A stretch of 17,183 nt of DNA, from positions 1 to 17,183 of the forward strand of contig URWH01000015.1 in NCBI GenBank assembly GCA_900551515.1, given 5' to 3'. This DNA comes from an uncultured Porphyromonadaceae bacterium (GTDB lineage: Bacteria > Bacteroidota > Bacteroidia > Bacteroidales > Muribaculaceae). The notes beneath the pieces are model-generated. The model did not search any database, was not told the DNA's origin, and saw only the letters and a list, made by a program, of their open reading frames with translations. The position numbers were made by a program, and so were the translations under genes. How positions within the stretch are numbered: position 1 is the stretch's first letter; every line of letters begins with the position of its first letter. This document shows, piece by piece, positions 1 through 8,400 of this stretch.

Positions 1-33
1 GGAAGCCGCCGCTCCTAAACCATGCTGCCGGCC
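1..33 (-). repeat. REP copy 3 (cut by window edge) and its flank
   Basis: These 33 bases are identical to positions 930-962. They comprise the loop and right arm of the REP palindrome, the complement of the GGAG tetranucleotide (CTCC at 12-15), and 18 further bases. The left arm of the hairpin lies outside the window. Together with the copies at 854-879 and 922-947 it places REP sequences on both sides of the transposase gene at 83-730, the usual arrangement for RAYT genes. The identity runs beyond the hairpin, so the repeated unit is longer than the palindrome alone. Confidence 0.8.
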
Positions 34-66
34 GACTCCCAAGCAAGCCCAAGGGGCGCCGGCAGC
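24..66. terminator. Hairpin downstream of the RAYT gene
   Basis: A perfect 9-bp stem (GCTGCCGGC at 24-32 with GCCGGCAGC at 58-66) encloses a 25-base loop just past the stop codon of the transposase gene. No T-run follows it on the minus strand, so a role as an intrinsic terminator is weak. It could instead be part of the repeated element, because the left arm is shared with positions 953-961. Confidence 0.3.
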
Positions 67-82
67 CGTTCTCCATCGTTTT

Positions 83-730
83 TTATTCTGAGAAAGGGAG
101 ATGGTAGCGGAATTGGGCATTTTGGAGGATGTAAGCGGCGGTTTCTTCGTAGTCTTTGGGGCTGCGAATCAAGCGATCGAAGTATTCTTTCTGCCAAAGG
201 GCACCGCGGCGGTTTAGCAGCCGATTAATGGCGTTGGAGGTGAAACTTTTGAGGGAGTGAATGATACCCGGCAGAGAATACTCTTCGTAGGGAAGTATTA
301 TAAAATGAATATGATTGGGCATCACGACATAGTCGAAGAGTTCATAGCGCACTCCGTCGAAATGGCGCAGAGCTTCAACGATGATCCCTATGCAGTTCGG
401 GTGCCGCAGCACGCATGAGCCATAGCCGGCGTCTAACCATTTCTGGCATTCGGTCTGGAGCTTTTCATATTCCGCGAGATCGGCATCCGTCCACGGCTGA
501 GGATGCGACTGATACCAGTCGGCGAGACTGTCGGCAAACTCTGCGATCTTGGATTGGGGGAGAGAGTCGGCGAGGCGGAAGGTGATGTATTGGAGTACGC
601 CGTCCTGCTGCCAGTGAGGGATATCGCGGTGAAAAGTGATTTCAGCCGGCCGATGTTTATTGAAGCACATCGAGACATCAACTTCGCGGCCATTGCCGGA
701 ACAATAAAATTCACCAAGTGGCGACGACAT
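83..730 (-). CDS. REP-associated tyrosine transposase (RAYT), Y1/HUH family
   Basis: This 215-residue protein is a single-strand DNA transposase of the IS200-like Y1 superfamily, RAYT branch. The visible signature is the metal-binding HUH motif, H140-I141-H142 in MPNHIHFIIL. It is followed by the family block around residues 178-205 (LWQKEYFDRLIR, then AAYILQN). The nucleophile is probably Y200, by position relative to the usual YIxxNP segment; here NP is NA. The N-terminal segment with PHW and ITFRLADSLP (residues 38-58) is also typical of RAYTs. The ATG at 730 has a good promoter upstream. A second ATG at 670 (M21) would give 195 residues, nearer the usual RAYT length, and cannot be excluded. 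GGAG-type REP palindromes flank the gene on both sides, which supports the assignment. RAYTs are usually single-copy and are thought to spread REPs rather than move themselves. It has no evident functional link to the glycan genes. Confidence 0.9.
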   Translation of the reverse strand: MSSPLGEFYCSGNGREVDVSMCFNKHRPAEITFHRDIPHWQQDGVLQYITFRLADSLPQSKIAEFADSLADWYQSHPQPWTDADLAEYEKLQTECQKWLDAGYGSCVLRHPNCIGIIVEALRHFDGVRYELFDYVVMPNHIHFIILPYEEYSLPGIIHSLKSFTSNAINRLLNRRGALWQKEYFDRLIRSPKDYEETAAYILQNAQFRYHLPFSE

Positions 731-771
731 ATCGTAAAAGGTTATAGATTAATAATTAATGGGTTATACAG

Positions 772-803
772 CAAAGTTAAGGAGAGTTGCGCAGACAGTG
801 AAA
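772..803 (-). promoter_or_regulatory. Probable promoter of the RAYT gene
   Basis: On the minus strand TAACTTTG (772-779) matches the Bacteroidota -7 consensus TAnnTTTG exactly. A TTTC (800-803), one mismatch from the -33 TTTG, lies 20 bases upstream. Transcription would start near 765, leaving a leader of about 35 nt before the ATG at 730. Confidence 0.5.
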
Positions 804-853
804 TTTTCATAATACTAATTTTTACCAAGAGTAAAAAATGCCAAGAGGCGGAG

Positions 854-879
854 TTAGGAGCGGCGGCTTCCAGCCGCCG
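854..879 (+). repeat. REP palindrome, copy 1 (GGAG type)
   Basis: GGAG at 857-860 is followed directly by a perfect hairpin: CGGCGGCT (861-868), loop TCC, AGCCGCCG (872-879). A conserved GGAG or GTAG tetranucleotide immediately 5' of an imperfect or perfect palindrome is the published hallmark of REP sequences recognised by RAYT proteins. The 26 bases are the exact reverse complement of 922-947, forming a head-on pair 42 bp apart, like a bacterial interspersed mosaic element (BIME). Confidence 0.8.
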
Positions 880-921
880 ACAACCATAACGCCCAGCAAA
901 TTACCTCGGTTGGCGGGTTTC

Positions 922-947
922 CGGCGGCTGGAAGCCGCCGCTCCTAA
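922..947 (-). repeat. REP palindrome, copy 2 (GGAG type, inverted)
   Basis: This is the exact reverse complement of copy 1. The hairpin is CGGCGGCT (922-929), loop GGA, AGCCGCCG (933-940), with GGAG on the minus strand at 941-944. Positions 930-962 also repeat bases 1-33 of the window, so this copy has the same orientation as the one at the left edge. Confidence 0.8.
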
Positions 948-1037
948 ACCATGCTGCCGGCCACCCCGAATAAATGCCGGACGCGATAGCAGGAGCCTTC
1001 CATGGCCATCGCTCTTACCCTCTGCGGCCGGACACGA

Positions 1038-1069
1038 CGACGCCCCGGCCTGTGAGGGTCGGGGCGTCG
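1038..1069 (-). terminator. Possible terminator of the second GH85-like gene
   Basis: A GC-rich hairpin lies about 50 bp past the stop codon: CGACGCCCCGGCC (1038-1050) pairs with GGTCGGGGCGTCG (1057-1069), 13 positions with one G-T wobble or mismatch, and a 6-base loop. There is no T-run on the minus strand after it, so it may act as an mRNA 3' stabiliser or a factor-dependent stop rather than a classic intrinsic terminator. Confidence 0.45.
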
Positions 1070-1120
1070 GATATCGGGGAGCGGCGGGTGGCCGCTATGT
1101 TACGGATTTTTGCCGCGGGA

Positions 1121-4100
1121 TTACTTGCGGATCACCTTGACGGTGCGGAGAAGCTGTCCGTCGCGGGTCACTTTCACGAGGTATACACCGGGCTGACCGA
1201 GAGCGATGCTCACGTTCTGGCCTGCCACTACGTTGACGGCCTTCTGGGCGGCAAGCATGCCGGCCATGTTGTAGACCTCGACGGTGTAAGCGCCGTCGGC
1301 GTCAAATTCAACGAAGAGAGCGTCTTCGACCGTGTAGGTGGTGAAGCCTTCGCCATCCTGGCCGATCTCGCCGATACCCTGGGTGCTGTCGCTCACTTTC
1401 ACTACCGGATAGTCCATCGTGGCTTCGCCGTGGCCGTTGGCAAGACGGAGCTTCACGGAGTAGTCGCCGGCTTTGGTCCAGCTCAGTGTGGCGGATCCGC
1501 TTTCACCCGTACCGCTGCCGTTGATCTCGGCGCGGCGAGTTTCCCATGTCGGGGTTGTGACAACGGGATAGGCGGTGCCTGCGATGAAGGGGCAACCTAC
1601 GAGATAGGTTGGCTGGCCGACAACGCGGGTGTTGGAGTTCTCACCCTGAGAGGGGATCTCGCACCAGTAGGCTTTCGGAGTCTTGTTGGTGGCGTTAGCG
1701 CCGGTGGCGCCGACGAAGCCGTAGTCGCTTGCCGGTTCATTTTCAAGATCCCAGTAGCCGAGCACTTCGGCGGGCAGGTTGCTTTTGTCGAGGCCTTCCA
1801 TTGATTTCTTCACGTCGTCGTCTGTCATGGCTTTGCCCCATACCTGGAAGTCGTCGACGCAGCCCTTGACGGCGGAGATATCCTGCGAGCTGCCGCCGAA
1901 GCTGATCCACATACCGTCGGTGATAGGATAGGTGGTGGAAGTGAAGGTGGGTTCGTAGGTGTTTTCACCGTAATCGGCGCCGGAGATTTTCTTAGCCACA
2001 GTTACAAGGTGGCTCCATACACCGCCGCATTTGTTTTCGAAGTCGCTCTTAAGGCAGGAGCACCATTCGGAAACCATCTGCTTCTTGCCGTTGATGTAGA
2101 AGTGGCTGCGTATCTGCTGCGAGCTGTTGTATTCAAACACGATAGCTACGTGAGTCCATGCGCCGACGTCGACTTTGGCGTCGTTGTAGCGGTAGAACAT
2201 ACGGCGACCCTCTGTGCCGGGACCCACACGCCAGCCGTAGCCGGTGTCGATACCGTCGTAGATGAAGCGGCCTTCGTCGTTGATACGGCTCCAGAAAAAG
2301 CCCCAGTTGTTGTAAGGCCATCCGCCGTTGATACGGTCTTCGACGGTGATGAAGTTGGAGCGGCCGGTCGGGAGTTCGTTGTATTTGATCCAGGCTGCGA
2401 CAGAGAATGACTTGTAGCTGCCGAGGCCGATTTCGCCGCACTGCACGCCGAACCAGTTTTCGTTGAGGTCGATGCCGCGTGACGAAGATCCGTCGGCCGG
2501 ACGACCGGTATAGGAGAGCGTCTTGGTGTCGTTGACCTTGATCTGGACGGGTGAGGCGTCTGACGATGTTGTGGTACCGTCAATGGCGAGGCTGTAGATT
2601 TCAGGGAGAGCGCCCACGGCGTTCGAAGAGATGGCGATGTAGCGCGGGAATTCCTGCGATGTCGAGCCGGAGGTTACGGTGAGGTTATAGGCGCCGATGC
2701 CGTCAAGGCCGGGGCATTCGACGGACACGCCGCTGCCCGACCACAGGGTGGCGCCGGCCTCGTCGGTGATGGTCCATGTGGCGGAAGCGTGAACGGGATC
2801 GGCAAACGCGAGCACGAACGATTCGCCGGGCTTGATGATGCTCTTGCTGATGGTGATATCATCGACGGTCTTATAGGCCGGGAGGGTCAGATAGTCGGTC
2901 CAGGTGATATCGCTCTCCGATTTGGTGTCGACAGAGAGGGCGCTGACGCCGAAACGCATTTTCTTGGTGCCGCTGTTGTCGACGGGAGCTGCAAAGATGA
3001 TGCCGGCCCATGATGTGGTGAGACCCATGTTGACGGCTTCGCCGCCTTCCTGCTGTGCCCACATGCGGAACATCGAGGTGTTCACGTCGGAGTTGTAGCA
3101 GGGTTCATCGCTGGCTTTGCTGTTGGCCATTTTCCAGATGAGCTTGGCATCAACGCCCGAGTTGTTGTAGGCAAGCACCTTCGAGAGAGTGATCTGAGGA
3201 GCGGCGGGAGTGGCAAAGTTGTCGTTGCGCGACACTTCAAGACCGCCGAGAAGGAGTTCGAGGTTCTCGGCATTGGTGAATTTGAGAGCGATCACACCCA
3301 TGGTGGTGAAGCGTGAGCCGATCGACACTTCCTTGGTGATCCAGCCATCATTGAAGCTCTGGTCCTCGAGGTCTTCGCAATCGGCTTTATTGATCAGTGG
3401 GAGTGTCTTGCCGGGGTCTTTGCCGGGGGCTGAAGTGCTGTTGAAGCATAAGGCAACATCCGAAGAACCGCCGAGCACCTTGAATGTCACACGGACTTTG
3501 GTAGAGCCGTCGACCGTGAAATTGGTTTTGAAAAGATGGAGGAATTCGGTGTCGGCCGTACCGCTGACTTTAAGGCACGAACCGCCTACATAGGCATCTT
3601 CCCAGGTGAAGACTGCATTCATTTTCTGGTCGCTGGCCTGCAGGCTTGTCGAGCGGCCGCCCATCCATGTGGGAGCAAACCAGAAGCGCCATGTCGGCAT
3701 ATAGTCCTGAACGCCGATGTTATACCATTCGTTGTCGTTCATGCGTTCGCCTTTCCAGTTGAGGAAACCGCCGTTGCCGAGGTTGAAGAAGGTGTAGAAC
3801 GGCTCTTTGGTGAGATCCCAGCTGAGAGTGGAGCGAGCCGAAACCATGCTCGACATACCGGCCCATGTAGAGTTGGGACGGTGAGTGCGGTTGAGCGTGG
3901 GTGTCAGCTTGATGGCCGGGTTGCGGGGGCCGTTGCCGAACCATGTCTCGATCTCTTCCTGATAATAGGCGGCCTTTGCCGACTCAGAACTACCCTTGGC
4001 ATAGCGGCCTTCCCAGAACATGTTGACCATGTGGGCGCCCCACAGACCGATCGAATACTGATAGTCCTTGACAAGATCATAGTTTGAACCCGATTTAGGC

Positions 4101-5026
4101 TCGCCGCCCTGCATGTTCATGCCGGCATAGATATAGAACGGACTTTTCTTATTGTTTTTTGCTATCTGAATCGAGCTGGTCATCGTCGACACACTGTTCC
4201 AGTTGTAGTTCAGGAACAGCGAAGCACCCTGGAAGATGCCTGTGAAGCGGCTGATGCCCGTATCGAATGCGTTGCCGCCGCCATCGCAGACGCCGGCATA
4301 CCACATCACTTCCCAGAGGGGGTTGCGGTCGGCCATATAGGTCTTAAGTCCGTTGTGGAAATTGACAAGGCCGAGTGAGGTTGCGCCCGGGCTGCCCCAT
4401 TCCGAGTTGTAGCCGAGGCCGTCCTGGCCGAAATAATAGAGGAATTTGCCGACTTTTTCGGCTCCGAGAGTCGTCATCTTGCTGATGCAGTTGCGCCAGG
4501 CGGTGGTGTAGTTAGCAAAGGGGATGCCGGCAACGCCGTGTGTGCCGACACCGTTCTTGTGAGCCACGTCGGCAAAGACGCCGGGCGTGAAGCCGAAGGG
4601 TGCGTTCCAGTTGCCGTAGTTGTCGATGTAGCTCCACATCGAGAATGTCTCACCGTCAAAAATGCCGTCGGGAAGAGCGTTGAGCTTGACGCCCGAACGA
4701 TGTTCCGTGCCGATGGGCACCCAGAATTCGACACGCTTGTCGGTGCCGGCACCAGTGGATGCATCATACTGTGTGAGGCCGGGGTAGACCTGCGTACTGA
4801 CGTTGTAGAAACGTTCTTTGGGCTTCACACGCGAGATGAAGAAATTGGCATCTTCCCACGTGCTGCCGTTGATCGTAATGGCGCCGTTGTTGTTGGTCCA
4901 TTGCTCGACGTAGCTGCCAAAGTCTGACGATTCGGGCCATGTGACATAGCCTTCGCCGAGCTTCTGTGCTGCCGCCGGCATTGTAGCCAATGCGAGCGAA
5001 GCTGCATAGAGTAAAGCTTTTTTCAT
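1121..5026 (-). CDS. Secreted GH85-like endo-beta-N-acetylglucosaminidase with LamG and T9SS-like C-terminal domains (paralogue 2)
   Basis: The 1301-residue protein is predicted to cut the GlcNAc-beta-1,4-GlcNAc core of N-glycans outside the cell. A type I signal peptide ends near A20 (PAAA before QKL). The GH85-like barrel covers about residues 60-450. It carries an Asn-x-Glu pair, N207 and E209 in GLGYNSEW, matching the Asn/Glu catalytic pair of substrate-assisted GH85 enzymes. Further GH85-like blocks are AHKNGV (155-160), MWYAG (241-245) and FLNYNW (271-276). Next come a beta-sandwich region (465-600), an Fn3/Ig-like region (610-810), a LamG-like concanavalin fold (835-1073), a PKD-like segment (1175-1212) and a T9SS type A-like tail (1220-1301, with VYNMAGM and PGVYLVKV). 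It is collinear with its neighbour at 5423-9256, so the two arose by gene duplication. The ATG at 5026 directly precedes the signal peptide. The GH85 call is firm at motif level, but this is a divergent branch and its substrate is untested. Confidence 0.75.
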   Translation of the reverse strand: MKKALLYAASLALATMPAAAQKLGEGYVTWPESSDFGSYVEQWTNNNGAITINGSTWEDANFFISRVKPKERFYNVSTQVYPGLTQYDASTGAGTDKRVEFWVPIGTEHRSGVKLNALPDGIFDGETFSMWSYIDNYGNWNAPFGFTPGVFADVAHKNGVGTHGVAGIPFANYTTAWRNCISKMTTLGAEKVGKFLYYFGQDGLGYNSEWGSPGATSLGLVNFHNGLKTYMADRNPLWEVMWYAGVCDGGGNAFDTGISRFTGIFQGASLFLNYNWNSVSTMTSSIQIAKNNKKSPFYIYAGMNMQGGEPKSGSNYDLVKDYQYSIGLWGAHMVNMFWEGRYAKGSSESAKAAYYQEEIETWFGNGPRNPAIKLTPTLNRTHRPNSTWAGMSSMVSARSTLSWDLTKEPFYTFFNLGNGGFLNWKGERMNDNEWYNIGVQDYMPTWRFWFAPTWMGGRSTSLQASDQKMNAVFTWEDAYVGGSCLKVSGTADTEFLHLFKTNFTVDGSTKVRVTFKVLGGSSDVALCFNSTSAPGKDPGKTLPLINKADCEDLEDQSFNDGWITKEVSIGSRFTTMGVIALKFTNAENLELLLGGLEVSRNDNFATPAAPQITLSKVLAYNNSGVDAKLIWKMANSKASDEPCYNSDVNTSMFRMWAQQEGGEAVNMGLTTSWAGIIFAAPVDNSGTKKMRFGVSALSVDTKSESDITWTDYLTLPAYKTVDDITISKSIIKPGESFVLAFADPVHASATWTITDEAGATLWSGSGVSVECPGLDGIGAYNLTVTSGSTSQEFPRYIAISSNAVGALPEIYSLAIDGTTTSSDASPVQIKVNDTKTLSYTGRPADGSSSRGIDLNENWFGVQCGEIGLGSYKSFSVAAWIKYNELPTGRSNFITVEDRINGGWPYNNWGFFWSRINDEGRFIYDGIDTGYGWRVGPGTEGRRMFYRYNDAKVDVGAWTHVAIVFEYNSSQQIRSHFYINGKKQMVSEWCSCLKSDFENKCGGVWSHLVTVAKKISGADYGENTYEPTFTSTTYPITDGMWISFGGSSQDISAVKGCVDDFQVWGKAMTDDDVKKSMEGLDKSNLPAEVLGYWDLENEPASDYGFVGATGANATNKTPKAYWCEIPSQGENSNTRVVGQPTYLVGCPFIAGTAYPVVTTPTWETRRAEINGSGTGESGSATLSWTKAGDYSVKLRLANGHGEATMDYPVVKVSDSTQGIGEIGQDGEGFTTYTVEDALFVEFDADGAYTVEVYNMAGMLAAQKAVNVVAGQNVSIALGQPGVYLVKVTRDGQLLRTVKVIRK

Positions 5027-5213
5027 TTAAGGTTTTTTAATTAATTGGTTTATTTCCAAAGATTTGGCTTCCAAAATCATAACAAATGAAACGTGACGGG
5101 AGAGCGCGTCAACGGCTCCCACGCCTAATTTCGTGTAAAGTTACATTAATTTTACATCATGCGGCCCATATCAATCGGCTTATTCGGTGGCACTCGAACG
5201 TTAAAAATAATTA

Positions 5214-5233
5214 ATGCCGCATGGCGGCGGCAT
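5214..5233 (-). terminator. Small hairpin followed by a T-rich stretch
   Basis: ATGCCGC (5214-5220) pairs with GCGGCAT (5227-5233) around a 6-base loop. On the minus strand it is followed by TAATTATTTTTAAC, so it could be a second, weaker terminator or an attenuator in the leader of the gene starting at 5026. Confidence 0.3.
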
Positions 5234-5244
5234 GGCCGGTGAGT

Positions 5245-5334
5245 GGCGTTAATGACTTTAAGGACTTTAAGGACTTTAAGGGCGTTAATGACGTTAAGGT
5301 CATTAAGGTCATTAAAGACTTTAAGGTCTTTAAG
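5245..5334. repeat. 9-bp tandem array, ten units, consensus GnCnTTAAG
   Basis: Ten contiguous 9-bp units fill 90 bp. Four are GACTTTAAG (at 5254, 5263, 5272, 5317); the others are GGCGTTAAT (5245, 5281), GACGTTAAG, GTCATTAAG, GTCATTAAA and GTCTTTAAG. Every unit keeps TTAA at the same place while positions 2 and 4 vary. A GAGTGGC direct repeat brackets the array (5241-5247 and 5338-5344). The array has no stop-free reading that resembles a protein family, so I take it as non-coding. Confidence 0.85.
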
Positions 5335-5353
5335 CCCGAGTGGCACCAAAAGA

Positions 5354-5382
5354 AACGGGGGGCGCCTTGGGCGCCCCCCGTT
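5354..5382 (-). terminator. Strong intrinsic terminator of the first GH85-like gene
   Basis: A perfect 13-bp stem (AACGGGGGGCGCC at 5354-5366 with its complement at 5370-5382) closes a 3-base loop. On the minus strand it is followed by TTTCTTTT. It lies about 40 bp past the stop codon at 5423, so it should end the transcript of that gene and largely isolate the second GH85-like gene. Confidence 0.85.
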
Positions 5383-5422
5383 GAGGACAGGATATTCTGT
5401 TATATCGGATTATCCGGTTGGA

Positions 5423-8400
5423 TTATTTGCTGAGCACTTTGACGGTGCGGAGTGCCGAGCCGTTGACTGAAGCTTTCACGAGGTAGACGCCGGGAGCGCC
5501 GAGGGTGATGCGGGCGTTCTGGCCTGCAACGGCTGTGAGCTTCTTGGAGCCTACGAGCATGCCTGCGGCATTGTAGACTTCAACGTCGTATGCGCCGTCC
5601 TGGGCAAATTCAAGGAAGAGGACGTTGTCGACGGTGTAGGCGTTCATGTCGGCGCCGTCGCCGTAGATGTCGTCAATACCCTGAGTGTTGTCGGTGACAA
5701 CAAATACGGGGAAGTATTTGGTGTCGCTGCCGTAGTTGTTCTGGAGGGTGAGGCTCACTTCGTGGTCACCGGCGTTGACAAACTTGACGTTAGCCGAACC
5801 GGCTTCGTCTTCACCGCCTGCGCGTGAAGCGATCTTTGTGAACTGAGTCTTGCGGTCGGAGTCTTTCCAGACAGCTTCGGTGACAACGGGATAAGCCGTA
5901 CCGGAGAGGAAGGGGCAGCCGGGAGTGTAGGAAGAAGCGTAGGTTTCGATTCTCTTGGCGCCTTCGGTGCTCGAGGTGTTGTTGACCCATTCGTGGGTAT
6001 AGCAGGGAGCCAGATTGGATCCGAAGCCGTTGTTGGCGTTGTCGGAATCAGCGTCGGATTCGAAGTCCCAGAGACATGCAAGGCCTGAAGGCACGTTGCT
6101 GCGTGTGATGCCGGCCATGGACTGTTTAACTTCGGCCTGGGTCACGGCTTTGTTCCAAACCTGGAAGTCGTCGCAGATACCGTCGATGGATTTGCCCTGG
6201 AAAACCGTACCGCCGAAGAGCACATAAGAGGCGTCGGCACGTGTGGCGCTGATCCTCGGACACCATTCGTCGGTGGTCTTGTCGCGATAGAGCCATTCGC
6301 TTTCGGCCTTGTTCTGGCCGGTTTTGGTCTGATACCATGAAGATTCCTGTTTAACGCCGTTGATGTAGAGGAGGCAGCGGAATGCGTTGCCGTCTTTCTC
6401 AAACACCATCATGATGTGTGTCCATACACCGGCCTGGATCTTGGTGTTGGGGAATGAGTAGTGGAGCTCACCGGGCTGTGATGTGTCGGAGTTGTTGCCG
6501 CGGAACGTGAATTTGAGCGAGCCGTCGGCCAAGCCGTGGTTCCAGCACCAGCCCCATTCATTCTGAGGCCAGCCGTCGTTTTTGTTGACGATGTTGATGA
6601 AGTTCCATTCTCCGTCGGGGATGGCATTGAATTTGAACCAGCCGCCTACGGAAACCGAAGAGGTCGAGGTGATGCCGAGCTGACCGATGTTGGCGCCGAT
6701 CCAGTGGTTGTTGAGCGAGAGGGCACGCGAAGCCGAGCCGTCGGCGGGACGGCCGGTGTAGCTGAGTGTGGGAGAGTCGGTGAGATCGATAGCGATGTCG
6801 TCGCCGTTTTCGTCAACTTCGTTGCCGCCCACTCTTGTGGTGTAGACCTGAGGCAGTGCGCCCACTTCTTCAGAAGAAACCTGAACGAAGAATCCGAAGG
6901 TGCGTTCGTTGGCAGTGCCTGCATCGAGCACGAGGTCGTAACCGCCCTGAGCGAGGCCGTCGGGCACGTCGAGGCGTACGCCTGTACCGCTGGCAACGGT
7001 ACTGCCGGAGTTGTCTTTAAGGGTCCATGTCGACGAAGCGTGGCGGCTGTCGAGATAGTAGCATGAGAAGCCTTCGTTAGGCTTGATCATCTTCTTGGAA
7101 ACTTCAACGTCGTTGGAGGCGACATAGCTGCCTTTGGACATATAGTTGCTCCATGTGATGTCGCTTTCATTCTTGGTGTCGAGCGAGAGGGCGCTGACGC
7201 CGAAACGGATCTTCTTGGAGCTGTCGGTGTTGGGAGCGCGGAAAGCGATGGCAGCCCATGAGGTGGTGGCGCAGATAAACTGGGGATCGCCGCCTTCTTC
7301 CTGGCTGTAAACGCGGAAGAACGAAACGCCCTTGTCGAGGTTGTAGACGGGAGTGCCGGCGTTGCGGCCTTCGTCGTTGTCCATTGTCCAGATGACCTTG
7401 GCATCAATGCCGGTGTAGGTGTTGGCAAGGATCTTTGTGGTTTTGAGCTGTGGAGCTGTGGGAGCGGCGAAGTTTTCGGTGCGCACGATTTCGAGACCGC
7501 CGAGGAGCATCTCGAGGTTTTCAGCGTTGGCAAACTTCAGGCCGACGACACCGAGCGTGGTGAGACGGGTCGGGATGGTGACCACTTTTGTTGTCCAGCC
7601 AGCGGCGCCTTCTTTATAAGAGTTATTCTCGATATCGGCGCAATCGGCGGCGGTGATCATCTCACGTTCCTGACCTTTGGTGCTGCTTGAGCTGCTGAGC
7701 ATTACGCTGATGTCAGCCGAGCCGCTGAGGATCTTGAACGTGAGGCGTACCTTTGTCGATGTGTTGACCGGGAAATTGGTCTTGAAGAGATGGAGATATT
7801 CTTCGGAGCTGGTGCCGGCAATACGGAGGCATGAACCGCCCACATAGGCATCATCCCATGTGAAGTTGGCGCTCATGTGAACGTTGGAAGCCGAGACGTC
7901 TTTGTTCATCCATGAGTCGGCAAACCAGAAGCGCCAGGTGGGGAGGAAGTCCTGGATACCGAGGTTGTACCATTCGTTGTCGTTGACGCGGTCGCCTTTC
8001 CAGTTGAAGAAAGCGCCGTTGCCAAGGTTGAAGAAAGTGTAAAAGGGCTCTTTGGTGAGATCCCAGCCGAGAGTGGAGCGGGCGCTGACGGAAGCGGAGA
8101 TGCCGGCCCAGTTGGCGCGAACTACAGGCTGACCGATGTTGGCGAGTGTGCCGCGGATAGCGGGGTTGTGGTTAACGTTGGTGTACCAGTCCTCGGTGGC
8201 GCTCAGATAATATTTCTGAACAGCTTCGGATGTGGTACCGCCCACGCCATGTTCTTTCCAGAACTGGTTGACCTGGTGCGAACCCCAGATACCGATTGAA
8301 TACTGGATGTTTTTAAGGACTGCGAAGTGACCGCCGTTGTCGCTGGATGAACCTTCCTGGTTCATACCTGCATAGAGGTGGAACGGGTTGCGACCCATGT

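Larger units (their letters stand above)
731..1120. other. Intergenic region between RAYT and the second GH85-like gene
   Basis: This 390-bp spacer has two halves. Positions 731-850 are AT-rich and carry the RAYT promoter. Positions 851-1120 are GC-rich and carry an inverted pair of REP palindromes and a hairpin near the 3' end of the GH85-like gene. I find no credible gene in it: the short open frames across it show no family motif. Confidence 0.6.
5027..5422. other. Intergenic region between the two GH85-like genes
   Basis: This 396-bp spacer contains the terminator of the upstream GH85-like gene (5354-5382), a 9-bp tandem array (5245-5334), a small hairpin (5214-5233) and about 180 bp of AT-rich leader before the ATG at 5026. 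I do not see a convincing promoter for the downstream gene. The best -7 candidates are TAACTTTA (5136-5143) and TATTTTTA (5202-5209), each one mismatch from consensus and neither with a good -33 element. A short palindrome, TGTAAA (5134-5139) with TTTACA (5151-5156), could be an operator, but 6-bp arms are weak evidence. Confidence 0.5.

Noticed and set aside
503..889. A 128-codon plus-strand frame opposite the start of the transposase gene
   Set aside because: It is antisense to the intact RAYT gene, extends through the transposase promoter and REP palindrome, and has no recognisable motif.
974..1804. A 276-codon open frame on the plus strand overlapping the 3' end of the second GH85-like gene
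   Set aside because: Most of it mirrors the conserved PKD-like and T9SS-like regions of the minus-strand gene. The translation is rich in Gly, Ala and Val without recognisable motifs.
5134..5156. TGTAAA/TTTACA palindrome as an operator for the second GH85-like gene
   Set aside because: The arms are only 6 bp in AT-rich DNA, no matching site occurs before the other genes, and no regulator is in the window.
5245..5334. Possible CRISPR array
   Set aside because: The units are 9 bp and contiguous, with no unique spacers and no cas genes nearby.
5243..5470. A 75-codon open frame with a repetitive MTLRTLR-type translation
   Set aside because: The repetitive peptide is a direct product of the 9-bp array. 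The frame runs into a terminator and the end of the neighbouring gene, and no homologous family is evident.
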